This document shows, in pieces, positions 48,659 to 61,400 of a DNA stretch of 64,000 nt. The stretch's first letter is position 1. Every line of letters begins with the position of its first letter. The translations under genes were made by a program, and so were the position numbers. This stretch comes from Echinococcus granulosus (taxonomy: Eukaryota; Platyhelminthes; Cestoda; Cyclophyllidea; Taeniidae). A model generated the notes under the pieces. It saw only the letters and a list, made by a program, of their open reading frames with translations, was not told the DNA's origin and ran no database searches. The stretch covers positions 477,299 to 541,298 of the forward strand of contig NW_020170422.1 of assembly GCF_000524195.1 (NCBI RefSeq), read 5' to 3'.

Positions 48659-49656
48659 TGTGCTTCAGCGGGTTATTCAACTATGAGCTTGATTACGTGG
48701 ACGCTTAAGTCACCGCAGACTGTTTTCCCGCTTGGCGGCATGATATTCGGGTCACGTCTGTAGCCTCAGCTCTTCTGAAAGCCTAGGGGAGTTACACCGG
48801 TGGCGCTGGCCAGCGAACCTGGTTTTAAAATATAGCCACCGTTGTTTGTATGGCTGAAAGCTGAACCTTGATGTGACGAAAGATGGGAATTTGTCACAAG
48901 AGCATTTGTGAAGGCTCCCAACAGAAGGGTTGGAAGTGAAGTCGACCTTTAGCAATTAAAGAATGTAGAAATGCTAATAACAACTGAAGAGCCGCTTGCC
49001 GTAAACCACCTGGAATTGTTCTTTACGGAGCCGTTAACAATGTTTACAATATGATGTCAATTAAGTGAACACGCCATACTTCCTCCAACTCTCCACCAGC
49101 TGAACAGAACCGGATGGATATAATTGAGCAGTATTGAAGCAAAAACGACGTTGTAAGGAGGAAAGATGCGAAATATTAGCCCGTTAGACTACTTTAAACC
49201 CCATCCACTATTAAATGACTGCTTTTAGACTAGCATTCGTACGGCTGGCAATGAGAATATAAGATAAACTTGTCGTAGAACATCAACCAGTCTACTACAG
49301 TGTGAGGATAATGCCTTTCTCCTCTTCTGGTACAATTTCTGAATTTGACAAAACTCCAATTCCAGCGGCATTGCTGAGATGGATGAGTGACGTTGAAATG
49401 GAATATGTCCTCAGTTGAACGCAAATTCTATAACTGTCGCGGCTGGTTCGTGAGCGTTTTTTTAAGCACCATGTTGTGATGGCTGAAATGGGAGGATCGT
49501 CACAGGAAGGGCCCCATGTAATTCTTTTGATAGTTTGTTTGTCTCTGCCTTTGATTACGTGGGAGCTTAACTCTCCACAGATCGTACATTTGCTAGACGG
49601 CCTGGCCTGAGGGTGATGCCAGTAGCCTGAACTTTTCCGGAATACCCGAGGCGATA
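48659..49656 (+). mobile_element. TRIM-like LTR element, divergent subfamily
   Basis: The 5' LTR is about 48659-48795, ending GAGTTACA and followed by CCGGTGGCGCTGG. The 3' LTR is about 49517-49656, starting TGTAATTC. Both contain a GATTACGTGG(G/A) block absent from the main family, while the interior shares the CTTCCTCCAACTCTCCACCAG block with other copies. Confidence 0.6.
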
Positions 49657-50317
49657 AAAACGGGATACAGTTTATGAATAAAATCTTTAAATATATTTAA
49701 AAACTGCTCATCTATCAGATATAGCCCTTTGTAAAATGAGCTCACCAGACTAGAAAATGATTACAGGCACTACTTATAAGTGGGTGAAATCGTTTTCGAA
49801 TTTGGAATCTTTCTCAAGAGTCAACTTTGCCCATGGATATTCACCAGAATATTACCTGAACAGGCCCCTCATTGGCAATATATACTGTCTTAGCGATAGG
49901 GACGCAGGCAAAGAGCCCACTATCCTGGCACATTGTTTGACGTAGAGAGCCGTGCACGCATTTCGGAAGGAATGTTTCAACAGGCTGCAATAATTTGTCA
50001 TGACAACTAGCTTAATTGTGCAATGAGTTGTAAAATAAAATCATCTCTAAACCCAATTGTGCACCTCTCATTGTGAATGCATCTTTTGCAGCCGAGCTCT
50101 GGGAATGTAATTTTGCTGCTTGGTAACACAATAGTACTTGTTTAAGCCACATGCTCCCATCTTCAGGCTCTTCACACCCCAACCATGCAGGAGAACAGAT
50201 GAAATATTTGCTTTCCATAATAAAACACAGATTTGTCATTAAGTTTAATTATCAGAATTTTAGGTTCATTATTTTTTATTTACCATCAACACATCTGTTA
50301 AAACCTACCCTCTCAAA

Positions 50318-51387
50318 CACTTTTACTACTCTTGCTGTTCGTTTAACTGGCGATTTTAAGAACGGGCCATCAGGTGGTATGGCCGATGGATCATGGGAGT
50401 AGTTCCAAACCCTTCTGTAGGTCAAAAATACATATTCTTCCCGAGTATTATGGCTTCTTTCGTCTTCAGGGAAGTCACGGGGCGCTGAATCGATGGCAGA
50501 GGAAAACGAATCTGATTAATTAGGACAGTCACCCTCAGATCTGCCACTGCGTGATAAATCTTTATGGGATGGAAGAAGAGCATGTGCTGTAGTTGAGGGA
50601 ATCTGTAACGACTTTTAACAGAAGACCTGAAAATGACATCTATCTTAGTTAATTGCACAAATCCCATGTTTTGCAGGAATGCCATTAGCAAGTGAGGTGA
50701 TACTAGCCGTGAATCAACTGGAAAAGTTCGTTACGAAGCTGTCGCCTGTATTTGTGTGAAGGTACCAATTGTGCGAGCATGCGATAACTCCTTCACCCCT
50801 TTACTAGTTTGGTGAAGCATGGATAGAATTATAGCTAGGCAACACTGAAGTGAGAGCAAAGTGACGAGGAGGCGCGAACCAACGCCCCATGGAACTCTTT
50901 CAAACCTCATTCTTTGTTAGATGACTCGGCATTTAAGCAAGTGTTCCCACGAATAGCGATGGAAATAAGTCGTATCCTTTGCATTTTCCCTTCCCCCAAT
51001 TTGTTTCTTAAACAGGGCAAAACACCAGGAGAGATTTGCGAAGCTTCAGTCAGTTACTTCAGATACACACAGATCCGACTACTGGCGCAGATGGTTCACC
51101 GGTGTCTTTCCTTACACAGTGACCGCTTTGTGGCGACCGACGTTAAAAGTTGGACATAGGGAGCACTGGAGAAGACGTCCAAAAGAGTGGAGGGACTACG
51201 TTATACTTTGTTTGTTTAAGCCCTGGTTTTAGTAACGGGTAAACTAGGGCTCCACCACTGTATCTTCGCCGGACCGCCTGGTCTCCAAACTATGGCGGCG
51301 GACACCAAGTCCTTCTGTACATCGGCAACACTTATCCTGCCTGAGTAATGTGTTCCTTTGTTTTTAGGGAAGCCTCGAATTATTGCA
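50318..51387 (+). mobile_element. TRIM-like LTR element, two LTRs
   Basis: The 5' LTR is about 50318-50489, ending CACGGGGCGCTGAA and followed by TCGATGGCAGAGG. The purine tract AAAAGAGTGGAGGGACTA precedes the 3' LTR at about 51199-51387. The interior matches the elements at 14255 and 46742 and has no coding domain. Confidence 0.75.
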
Positions 51388-51639
51388 TAATAATTACTTC
51401 GGTCAGCTTTTCCAATGTAGAAGCAAATTCTAATTATTTTGCGTTTTAACAGTTTAGTTACTCAATTATATATTTCATACGGAGCCACAATACAGCCAAT
51501 GGTTCAAACGGAAGGTTATTAGCCCCAATTTGTCAAAACTTATTACCCTATAACTTCCAGCGTGCATAATTTGTTTAGCTATCAATAACTTCAGTCACCA
51601 GCCTAAATTTTAAACAACTTTTTACAAACCGTTTTGAGC

Positions 51640-51811
51640 CTTTGTCAGAAGAAGACAAAAATACTCGGACAATATATGTAATGTCGACATGTAGCAGGAA
51701 TTAGGGCTACTGGTTATGACTCGAAGGCCAAGCCACCCGGCGGAGGTACAGTGGTGGAGCCCCTGAATTGCCTGTCACCAAAGCCGAGAGTTGAGCAATT
51801 AGAGTTCTACA
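51640..51811 (-). repeat. solo LTR of the TRIM-like family (truncated)
   Basis: Starts inside the usual LTR at CAGAAGAAGAC and continues through ATACTCGGACAATATATGTA and CCCGGCGGAGGTACAGTGG to GTTCTACA. Confidence 0.75.
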
Positions 51812-52146
51812 ATTTTACTTAATTTTGAATTCCACCAGCCACAGTTGCTATTTCCATGTAATAAGGGACAGTTTCACAATTCAATTTGATTACCAGGACC
51901 ACTTATAACTACATTTCTACTAATAAGTGTACCTAAGGGTTTAATTTAAATGGATAACTCAAGTACTGGTGAAGTAAATGGGATGCGTTATTGCGGGCCA
52001 CAATTGCATAGTGGGAAAAAAACTAGGTAAAATGCGACTTTCAGTTTTTTATCCTCCAATATTTGTTTAAACCATTGCCGCCTATAAAGCATCCACTCAC
52101 TAGTCCGGCCAGATGAAAAAAATCTCAGACATTATCTAAGCACTCA

Positions 52147-52152
52147 TTTAAT
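52147..52152 (-). terminator. candidate polyadenylation signal of the ankyrin gene
   Basis: ATTAAA on the minus strand about 320 bases after the stop codon. Positional evidence only. Confidence 0.25.
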
Positions 52153-52194
52153 CAGTTTTCGGTGTTCCTGTTTTTCGCGATGGCTGACACACGG

Positions 52195-52300
52195 GCAAGA
52201 GCACAGGCAGGGTGAAAGAGAGACAGGCAACGTTACATAAGGGGTGAGGCGAGTAGAGAGAGGGGGAGGGAGGGCGGGAGAGCGTGAGCCTAGAGAAGAG
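52195..52300. repeat. purine-rich low-complexity tract
   Basis: A GA/GGGA-rich run on the plus strand. If the 3' UTR of the ankyrin gene extends this far, its transcript would carry the pyrimidine complement. Confidence 0.6.
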
Positions 52301-52474
52301 GATTGCATTTCTCAACAAAACAAAAATAACAATTATGGATAAATGCTCTCCATCACACGTACGTCGTTGACAAATAATGCGTCATAGGAAAGAGAGAAAA
52401 GGTAGTAAAATAAGAATGTATGGAGTGATGACAGTAGTAGATCGGTGGAGTGGCGCATTGAGTAACCAATTGAC

Positions 52475-55400
52475 CTAAGCCTTTGCCGCACCTAGACAGC
52501 CATCCTCGTCGTCTCGAGCCAATCTAGCCCTGGCTGGTGTCTCGACCGAAGGTGGAAGAGGGTTTCGGAGATGATTTGGGTGACGGTGTCGGTGATTGTT
52601 ATAGTTGAGACGACGAAGGTAGTGGTAGCTCGGAATTGCGCCCGTCTTTCGACCACCGCCGTCAACTTCGTCTGAAGAGGACTCGGAAGCAGAGGCGTCT
52701 TCTTCATCCGTCGAGACTGGGCCGTTGGTCTCGATCTGTGGATAGAAGGCGTCGGGTCGGAGAGCCTCTGACATCTCCGGATGTGTTGTCACCTCGTATG
52801 GCATATGACCGTGCTGTCGTAAGCATAAATAAAAAGCGGGAAACCACTCATTACGTAATTATCTCCCATTATGGTTCCTGAAAGTCAAATTCAATAATGA
52901 AGAAATATTTTTTATTCAAGGCAGGCAAAACCTTTTGGTTCTAAAAGGAAAGAAACCAGTAACGAGAACTGTAAACTCCATTTTTTCTACACAGCCTACC
53001 GTATAACAATAAGTGGAAAACTTCGGTAGGAGAAATTTCATCAGTAATGTCTAACTGTCCTCAGACATCCCAAGTACTCAAGCGTGAGCTAACTTTCCGA
53101 AATTGCGAAGTATTATGGAAGGTTAGTCTTTTGTGCAGTTACATGATAGTTTACGCATTTATTATTCAGGACCAGGGATTCCATATGCTGAATGCTCGTA
53201 TACATTACTGGCTATTGTAAGCTAAAGGGCTCCATAGTCATGATCATCACTGCCCAAAAGGTCTACATCATACCAATGCACGACCGTTGGGTGGATGAGT
53301 GCCTCATCACCATGCCGTGGCGAACTACAGTTGAAATCTGTACATGCAGGTATTTGCTAATTTCAGACCTCCGATTACGAAAACCTTCGTTACGCACCAC
53401 GCAATGTTCCATGTACTTCCACAGTCCCACTGTTGGTTGCCAAATCGATCAACAGCGTCTGGAATGGAATGGCTCATAAAAATGCAGGTTGGCTGCTGGT
53501 AAAAGGGCACGTTTGGCACTTATCGATGTGGGTATTACTGCCACGGAGGCAAGTTGTCTGGTAAAGAATGTGGATGTAGATGACTTTACCAGACAGATGA
53601 CTAAAAACTACTTTTCCCTTTTTATTACAAATTGCCCATTTTGCATTGCAGAACGAAGAGAAACCATGACACATCTCCGCAAGTTCTTTTACGAAAACTT
53701 AAATTCGTGAACGGTAAAATGGAAAACCTGTAACATAGAAGGCATATTTAGATGCGAATCAGTGTTGGTGCTAAATCCGGAATAAGGGTAGGAACTCACC
53801 TTCAAGAATACGGTAGATAAACAGCTATAGAAAATTACAAAGTAGAAGATAGCCATACTGGAGGGTGATATAACTTAGCATGCATAAAATGTCCCTTTTT
53901 GACTAGCAAAAACGCTTGTTTAGATAACGGTTCTGGTGAATCAGTGCCACACTCATGCAGGAAACGTTACTGCAGAGATGAAAGGAAGCATTTCCAGACA
54001 AGAAAGGCTTGTAAATGTCTAATGATCTTCATATACTACTATTTCTAGGTGACTAATTTTTTCTGACTGCAGCTGCTCAACGAGCTTCGGAAACTGAATT
54101 AACCCCTCCATCCCATCCGGATTCACTAGCCAAAATGCACCGCACAAACCGGACTACCCAACACAGCTACAAGTCCCAATGGAATGGTTGTCATAAATTC
54201 CGTACTTTTGATGACAAACACCTATTATAGGAGGAAATGCTTTGTAGTTGAACCACATTGCTAACCCACTAGCAGTAAAATATCGTTCGGCAGAGTGAAG
54301 CAAAAGTCTGCAAGGGCCATTTAGGACAGAAAAAGGAAGCGATTTGCGTTTCTCGTCTATTCAAACAGGGATTTCAGCGCTGTGTATGCTATCTTTTGAA
54401 GAAGTACTCCAAAAGTGATTGTTCAGGACATTGCTAGTGGGTGAGATGTTTCTTTTCGCCAAGAAAAAGCGAATGTATGACTGGAAATATCCCCATTTTA
54501 AGCACAGATCTCAAAATTGGGTGGATATACAAAGCATCTGCTCTTATTTAGTTACTTTTTAGGATTTGACTATCTTGAAACTTTGCAATACCTCCGAGCC
54601 AGTCCACAAACAATGGATCAACTTATTCTAATTTATACATTAGTAATAATCGCCCTTTGCTCTTGCAAAAAGCTCAGCATCAGATTTGTAAACTAAAACA
54701 AAGGGGTAGTTTTGGGTTTAAAAGTTGCAGATTACACATTTTTTTACAAATCGCTGTAGCTATACGATGTCTTAGAGAAATTCTCCATCATAAAAAGCAC
54801 ATCCAGATGTTGAATAAGCGGCATTGTTGCTTTTGAAAAGACTCGGAGAGCAAATCGTATGAATGATTCAGGAGGTAAATTATAAGCAAAATCGTTTTTT
54901 TTCCGGCAAAACAGAATGCAAATGAGCCTAAAAAGTGTTACATCGCATGTACCACTCACTTGGTGTGAATAAACGGATGGTAAACTCACTCAAGTTAGGA
55001 TTCCCTTTCGAAACGACAATGATTTTGCAGTGAACAGGAGTAAATTATTTCCCAGTTTGCTCGCTGTGGTGCCTGAGTTTATAAATCAAAACATAAAAAG
55101 CAAGCGATGCAAAAACGTTTCAATGAATCTGGAGGAAACGGATTATTTTGATTGACAGCAATGACCAATTTTCACTTAAATCTCCCGAAAATAAATGGGG
55201 CATGTAGAGAGATCAAAGAAAAGTTTTAAAATACACTTATGAATGCTTCTACATGTCTTGCTACGTAGTCATTTGTCATGTTCGACTGAAACCGGAAATC
55301 TGACTGACAGTTAACTTGGCAGGGTTGATTATTAAATTACCTTGTCAGAAAAGTCAAACACGCGAACCCCTCCCATCTTAATTCTTAAGCAAATGACGCT

Positions 55401-58400
55401 TGGCAAGACGGTGGTAACAATTTATGCGTTCGTTTGAAATTATGTCTTGAAGAGGAAAAAGACAAGAAAAGTGGAAATTTCCCAACACGTACCATTTTCC
55501 AGCAACAGCACGTACCGAACTAGAACAAAAGTTCACGATGGTTGCAAAGGGCAAACGCTTTTGAGAATTTCTATCGCCCATGCCTACAAATGGAATTTTT
55601 ACCATTCTGAATAACCAACCCAATAGTGGTCGTTCACAATGTACTTAACGACGCGCCACTCCTTGCCAATCCTGCACTCCTCTACAACCAGAACAATTCA
55701 TAATTTAACGTAAAACATTTATTATTGTAAATAATGAACCTGGGAAAAGGTGAAGGTGCACAACTGCAAAGGAATTAAAGGCAAAATGCAACTGCAGGAT
55801 CTTTTGCCTCATCACTTTTCTTACGTTACAATGTTTCTCAAAATCCAAACCATTTTTTAACAATGGGGCCATTCCCTCGTAGTTCTTAAGGTAGAAATCA
55901 AATCGCTTAAAAATTGTCTAAGTAACTTAGGGTATTTCGATTAGACAATTTTCTACTTGATTTACAAAATGAAAACGTCCACCAGTTGGTAGAGAATAGT
56001 TGCTTAGAACAGTCTCACAGAAAGCTAATGGATTTGATCATCAGGAATCTGGAATGGATAACATAATCGACAGCGATGATTATGGTGAAAAGTGGTATTA
56101 AAAGGGGCAAACAACCAAACTTCTAACATCGTTTCAATCAATTTCTTGTAATACCACTGAATTTTGCAAAAAAGCAATACCATATTCAAAGCTGGCGATT
56201 CTGGAGGCAAAATGAATTTAGAAATGAGGAATGGTAGCTTAGAATGGACACAAAATGAGCGCCGTTTCCTACGGGAGCTAATTGCCAAAGTTGCCTCCAC
56301 AGAACCATGTTTGCCAACTAGGACTTCTGGCAACAGCTTGAGTGACAAGCATCATGGATTTGCAAAACCCTTAACAATCACGGTGGATAAAATACAAGAT
56401 TTCAAAGTTGATTCAACACAATGCCAAGCTAATCCACAAAAAAGGCACATGCTGATCTTTTCATCTATAATAATCACTCTTGGTATCTGCCTTTCAAGTG
56501 CTTCAAATAGAGAATATTTTTTGTATGGTTACACTATCTATTTAAAATAATTTTGAAATCACCTTAAAACACGCACTATAGGTCGTAATACATTCGCAGA
56601 CGTTCCTGGAGGAGTCGCGGGTCTAAGGCTGGTCAGTCAAAGTCTTTAAGAAGCCTTTGACAAACTGGTATGTAAATATCAAAAGATAATTCCTCACAAC
56701 AAGGCTGATAGGTGAATGGGATCAAAGGAGTCGTTTCCCTATCAGAGCGGTGATGGTTTTTACATTTCCTTTTAAAGTGAGCCGATATACATCGAGTACT
56801 GATACCATTTGAAGAATATTTGACATCAAGCAAAATTGGAATGAAGCATTCTCAGCACTTTGCGATGGTCTTAAAGAGGGAAAAAACTTGACGATCACTG
56901 CTTTTGAAAATCTCGTGAATAAAATGTTTCATTTTATGAAGTAATGTGTAAGCCCCATGCTATTCTGTGAACGGAATGCAAGAAAGTGGTATGAAAAGGG
57001 AAAACCTTTACGAAGTGTGTATGTGTAAGAGGAAATAGGAAAAGATAAATGCTTAACACAGAAGAGGCAGTAGTAGTAGTGAGCAAAAACAGCTTACGCA
57101 GTCCTTAGCCCTTCGATTGGCGCCGTTGCGGAGGAGGATGCAGGTCACGTCAACCCGATTCTGCTGCGCTGCCCAGTGCAGTGACGTCCAGCCGTTCTGG
57201 AAAAGGAAATAAGACCAAATGGATTGAACTCAGACGACATCTGTCTAGCACTACATGGGATTTTCCAGCCTGTCCCTAAGAAACCGGTCTCTGTGCTGGC
57301 GGCCTGGAGCTATACATTTCCCACTTTGCTATGTACTTACTACCTTGGCTGCTAGTCTACAAGCGCTCTCGTACGTGTGTAATAAAGTTACGCATGAAAT
57401 CGTCACACACTGCGACAGATTATCGATGCTGTAAGCAGAAGACCTAGTAGTCCAACGCTTTGTGATTTAGTGAAACAAATGGCAAATGTATAGGTCGAAT
57501 TGAGTTAGCACGGAACTTGTCACAGACGACCAAAATTAAAGAAGCAGTATTATTGGTAATAATAAAAGAAAAAACAGACATAAAGTGTTCCAGCCCATTT
57601 TGATAGGCCTTTTTAATACTTTGCGCTTTCTCAGAGAAAAAAATAATACTTAACAGCCACGTCACTCGGGAATGCGTTTTTCTTTAATCAAAAAGGTGGT
57701 CACAACAAAGCCATCCATCGCATTATGCAGTTTTTGACTGTATAATGACCACTTATCGCGTCGACGAGAATAAAGGATGCTATGTTGATCAGTTTAGGAT
57801 CAAATTTTCAAAAAAGAAGGGCTTTGTAACATCCTTGTTTTGAGCACAACGGCAATGCATGAAGAAATAGAAACTAAAAGGCTGTAAGTACAAAGTTGAA
57901 GTAAGTGGAAATAGAGGCTCGGCACCGTACTGTCGCAATAAACATACTTGTTTGCTTAAAATGACCCCTGGAGTAACCTAGGCATCGCTTGAGGCCAAGC
58001 TTTCTTTCTACCTAGGGTAGCCGTGTCTAAGCCAGGCCTAGATGTCATGGTGGTTTAGCCATTCCCAAAAGTCATAATTCCATTTTTCAGAAGTTTGTAG
58101 GATGTCAAAACCATGATTTAGGGGAAGACAGGATCTGGTGTTCCCTATTAATCCGAAAACGAAATAGCACCTCAAGTAGTAGGTGTCCAAGTCCCAGTTT
58201 AACAGCACAGTCAACTGCAATTCTGAGGTGGGCAAGAGACATGTTAAGCTATTTACCTGATGACCTAACAAAGTAAGCGACGATCTAAGCCGCGAGTAAA
58301 TGAAACATGCGGGTTGAGTGCCTGATTCAAAACGTGTATCAGAAGCTTCTGCGCTTAAACGCTGCTTTTAAATGTTAAACATGGGGGACTTTCAAGTTGG

Positions 58401-61400
58401 TTCGAAATTTACCGTTTTACATGTAAATAAGGAAGATACAAGCCGGTATCGCATGTAGTGGTAAATGCTATGCTTGACCCATCACTACTCGCACCAGCGT
58501 ACATACCGTGTGTGTGCGGCTCAGAGAAGTCCGGGCAACGTTAATCGAGGTGACAGGCGATAATGTTAATACGCATACACAGGGAATAAGTGTGAGGTGA
58601 TAAAAGCCGTTTCTTGCAAACAAAGACGCAGAATCCATGGATATCTACGGGAAAGTTAAAGCAAAGGATTTGAGAATTCCTATGGACATTCGTGTGGTTG
58701 CTGAAAGTGCAGTTTCGGGAGGGAAGACAGTTGAGCTTAATGAGATTGCCGAGATTAGAGGCAGCGGCACTGGACAAGCCAGGATCATAATCACCAAGGC
58801 AGACTCACTCAAGAAACGATTAGCATGGAGAACATTGGGATTTCTAACGATTACCAATTCGCAAATGTAATGTGATGAACACATCATTAAGTAAACACAC
58901 GTTTAAAAATTGAAGTTATTTACCGCACAATGAGAGTAAACAAAACGGATTGTGCCATATACATGACCTCGGTTTGTCTGTGCTCCATCCATAAGTGTCG
59001 CATTGGCTAGAAAAGTTCGGCGCCAAATGGTCATCTGGTGGCCTAACAGCGACGTAGTGCTACGGCCCTAGCAACATAAATAAGGCTTCTGAAACCAACT
59101 ATAACCAAGACAACCCCAAACATAGAGATTAAAATGAGAAAATGGAAAATGATGGAGTAGGAACAAAACATAAATTGGAGCGTGAGATAGAGCCCTATTC
59201 GCAGTTCCTTAAGGAGACAAATCCAAGTACGAAACCAAAATTTTGTGCGTTCTTACCATGAAGACAATGATGATATGGATAGAAACAAAATAATTAAAAG
59301 ATTATTCGAGGTAGAAACTTATAGCTCCTAATTTTCAAATTTTTTTCGAAGATTACAAACCGCATATAAATTGGTTAAATGACAAGAAAGCGATAACTTG
59401 GACTTGGATATAATGAGTGTATCTAGAAGATACGGAAATGATGTGTGTATATGTTCGATATTTCATATTCTAGGGCAAAGCACAGCATCGTCTAGACGCA
59501 GTAAAGCACACGTAATATCGGACGGCTGATGGTGGGTTAGTTTAATGATGCAAAGGCGTGAGGTCTAGTGAAAGGTATGGGGAGCATATCATAAAGTTGC
59601 TAAATACAACTACTTTAGACAGGAAGAGCTTCTCCGCGCTAAATAATAATGGGAATAAAGTGCGGATTTAACGAAATATGCTTTATGTTCCACAACTCCC
59701 AACCCATTGGTATGCATTATTTACTAAAATGAGGATGAAAAAGGCGCACTTCCACTACTTCTTAAGTGGCTGAAGCAAATTAACTTGACTGATGAGATAG
59801 ATCAAGTTGAGGTCACAATAGCGAAATTAACATCATAAAGTACTGTTGCTCCAAAGCACAATAAACCACGGAAAACTAAACATTGTGATGGAAAAAGCAG
59901 TAAGACTTGAAAGTTGCGGTCTTTGATTGCCATCAACGCTCAGAACTTGAACACTAATTTACCACTAGAAGAGGATTTTCAGAAAACAAGAAGGAATTTC
60001 TCCTATGGGGGTTAAGAATAGAATGATCGCTTTTTAAATACCAATAATATTTGCTACTTTGTAATTTAATGGCTGACAGCATCCACTTCTTTTAGTTTCG
60101 TTGGTAGGGAGATTAGAACTTACGAACAAGAAATAGGAAAATTCAGAAACGGCATGACGACCCGGAAGGTTAGTTCAACTAAGAATCCTCAAAGAAGTGT
60201 TTCAAACAGATTAATAGGCTTTCCATTGCAATGGTTTTGTCCATTTCGATAAAAAATGCATAAACCACACTTCCGACTAATGATTTTGTACCCCTCCACA
60301 TGATCAACAAACACAAAACCGTATCTTCGTAAACCAGACACGAAATCTTATGAGAACAGGGTCAAAAATTCAGAGGTGTTTAGCTTTAGGATGAAAGTGC
60401 ATCACTTCGAGAATTTGACCGATCACACTATGACCACAGGGTGGTCGATGTTTGCCACTATCTTCTTGGTTTACATTACTACTTTTCTTCGAGATTTTAC
60501 CACCATTGAAAGGACGTTTATTCAACCTAGGCTTAAGATAATTAACGGTACTGATAGAATCCAATGAAATGCTTCCACATAGAATTCACCTTAGCTTCGG
60601 TATGATAATAGCAAGATAAACTACTCTCTGATGACAAAAATGAAGGTATTATAAAGTGCTATTCATGATGGTATTTTACAGCATCAAAGTAAATTGCCTT
60701 TTGCTCTACCCCGATGATGCAAAATCAACACGTGAATTGAGATTCACCACGAAGAGGCATATGGTGAAAAAAAGGCGTGGAGTAAATGCATAGGAGACGA
60801 TGCTGTGCATTTAAAGAGGGGAAACCTAAATTAAATCAACGATTCCCCACACATTTTGCCTCTGTGCACTCCCACTAGGCTAATGGCAAGATTGCAGGCA
60901 TGTGTAACGACCACGAATGTCCCGAAATGGTCATCCAGGTCTGCTCAAAAGCCGCGTGGGAAATAAAGTGGGCGAAATAGCACACGTTGAAGCGAGGTGA
61001 TCCACCCTAGCGGACCTTAACCGAAGCTTTTCCAATTACATACACGTGCTCCTAGCTAATGACATCAATTGTATTATTTTTTCATGAAAAAAACTACACA
61101 AAGCAACAACTGAGACATAGCTAATGATTGTAATCGGGGTAAACGAAATTGATGAATAGTGAGCTGCAAATGATCTGCTAGGAAATGTTACAGCAAATGG
61201 CGTTACCATTTCAACTTTGCAGTCGCATTCATGCGATCTACTAGCGACTCGAAACAGCGTGGGCAGCAGTTGCGCTAACACGAAGTGAGAATTCACAATT
61301 TCATAATGAGAAAAAAGAAACGGACATTTACTGTGTGCACTGAAGGCTGAACGAGAAGATAACACGCGATCCTCTAAAAATCGTGTACTTTAAATTCATC

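Larger units (their letters stand above)
34915..52146. other. gene-poor region rich in LTR elements
   Basis: No gene could be supported here. The recognisable content is TRIM-like elements and solo LTRs, listed separately, and one assembly gap. Stretches such as 39966-42451 and 45569-46741 show nothing I can name. Confidence 0.45.

Noticed and set aside
14255..51387. A coding gag-pol retrotransposon
   Set aside because: Interiors are about 500-850 bases and show no protease, reverse transcriptase or integrase motifs in any frame, so the elements are called non-autonomous.
53192..53710. Two plus-strand frames of 95 and 73 codons
   Set aside because: No recognisable family, no splice context, and they lie in the intron of the minus-strand ankyrin gene. 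Lengths are within chance expectation.
56164..56550. 128-codon plus-strand frame with one possible membrane segment
   Set aside because: It is the longest unassigned frame in this part, but its composition resembles the surrounding intron. It has no recognised domain, and the opposite strand also has a long frame.
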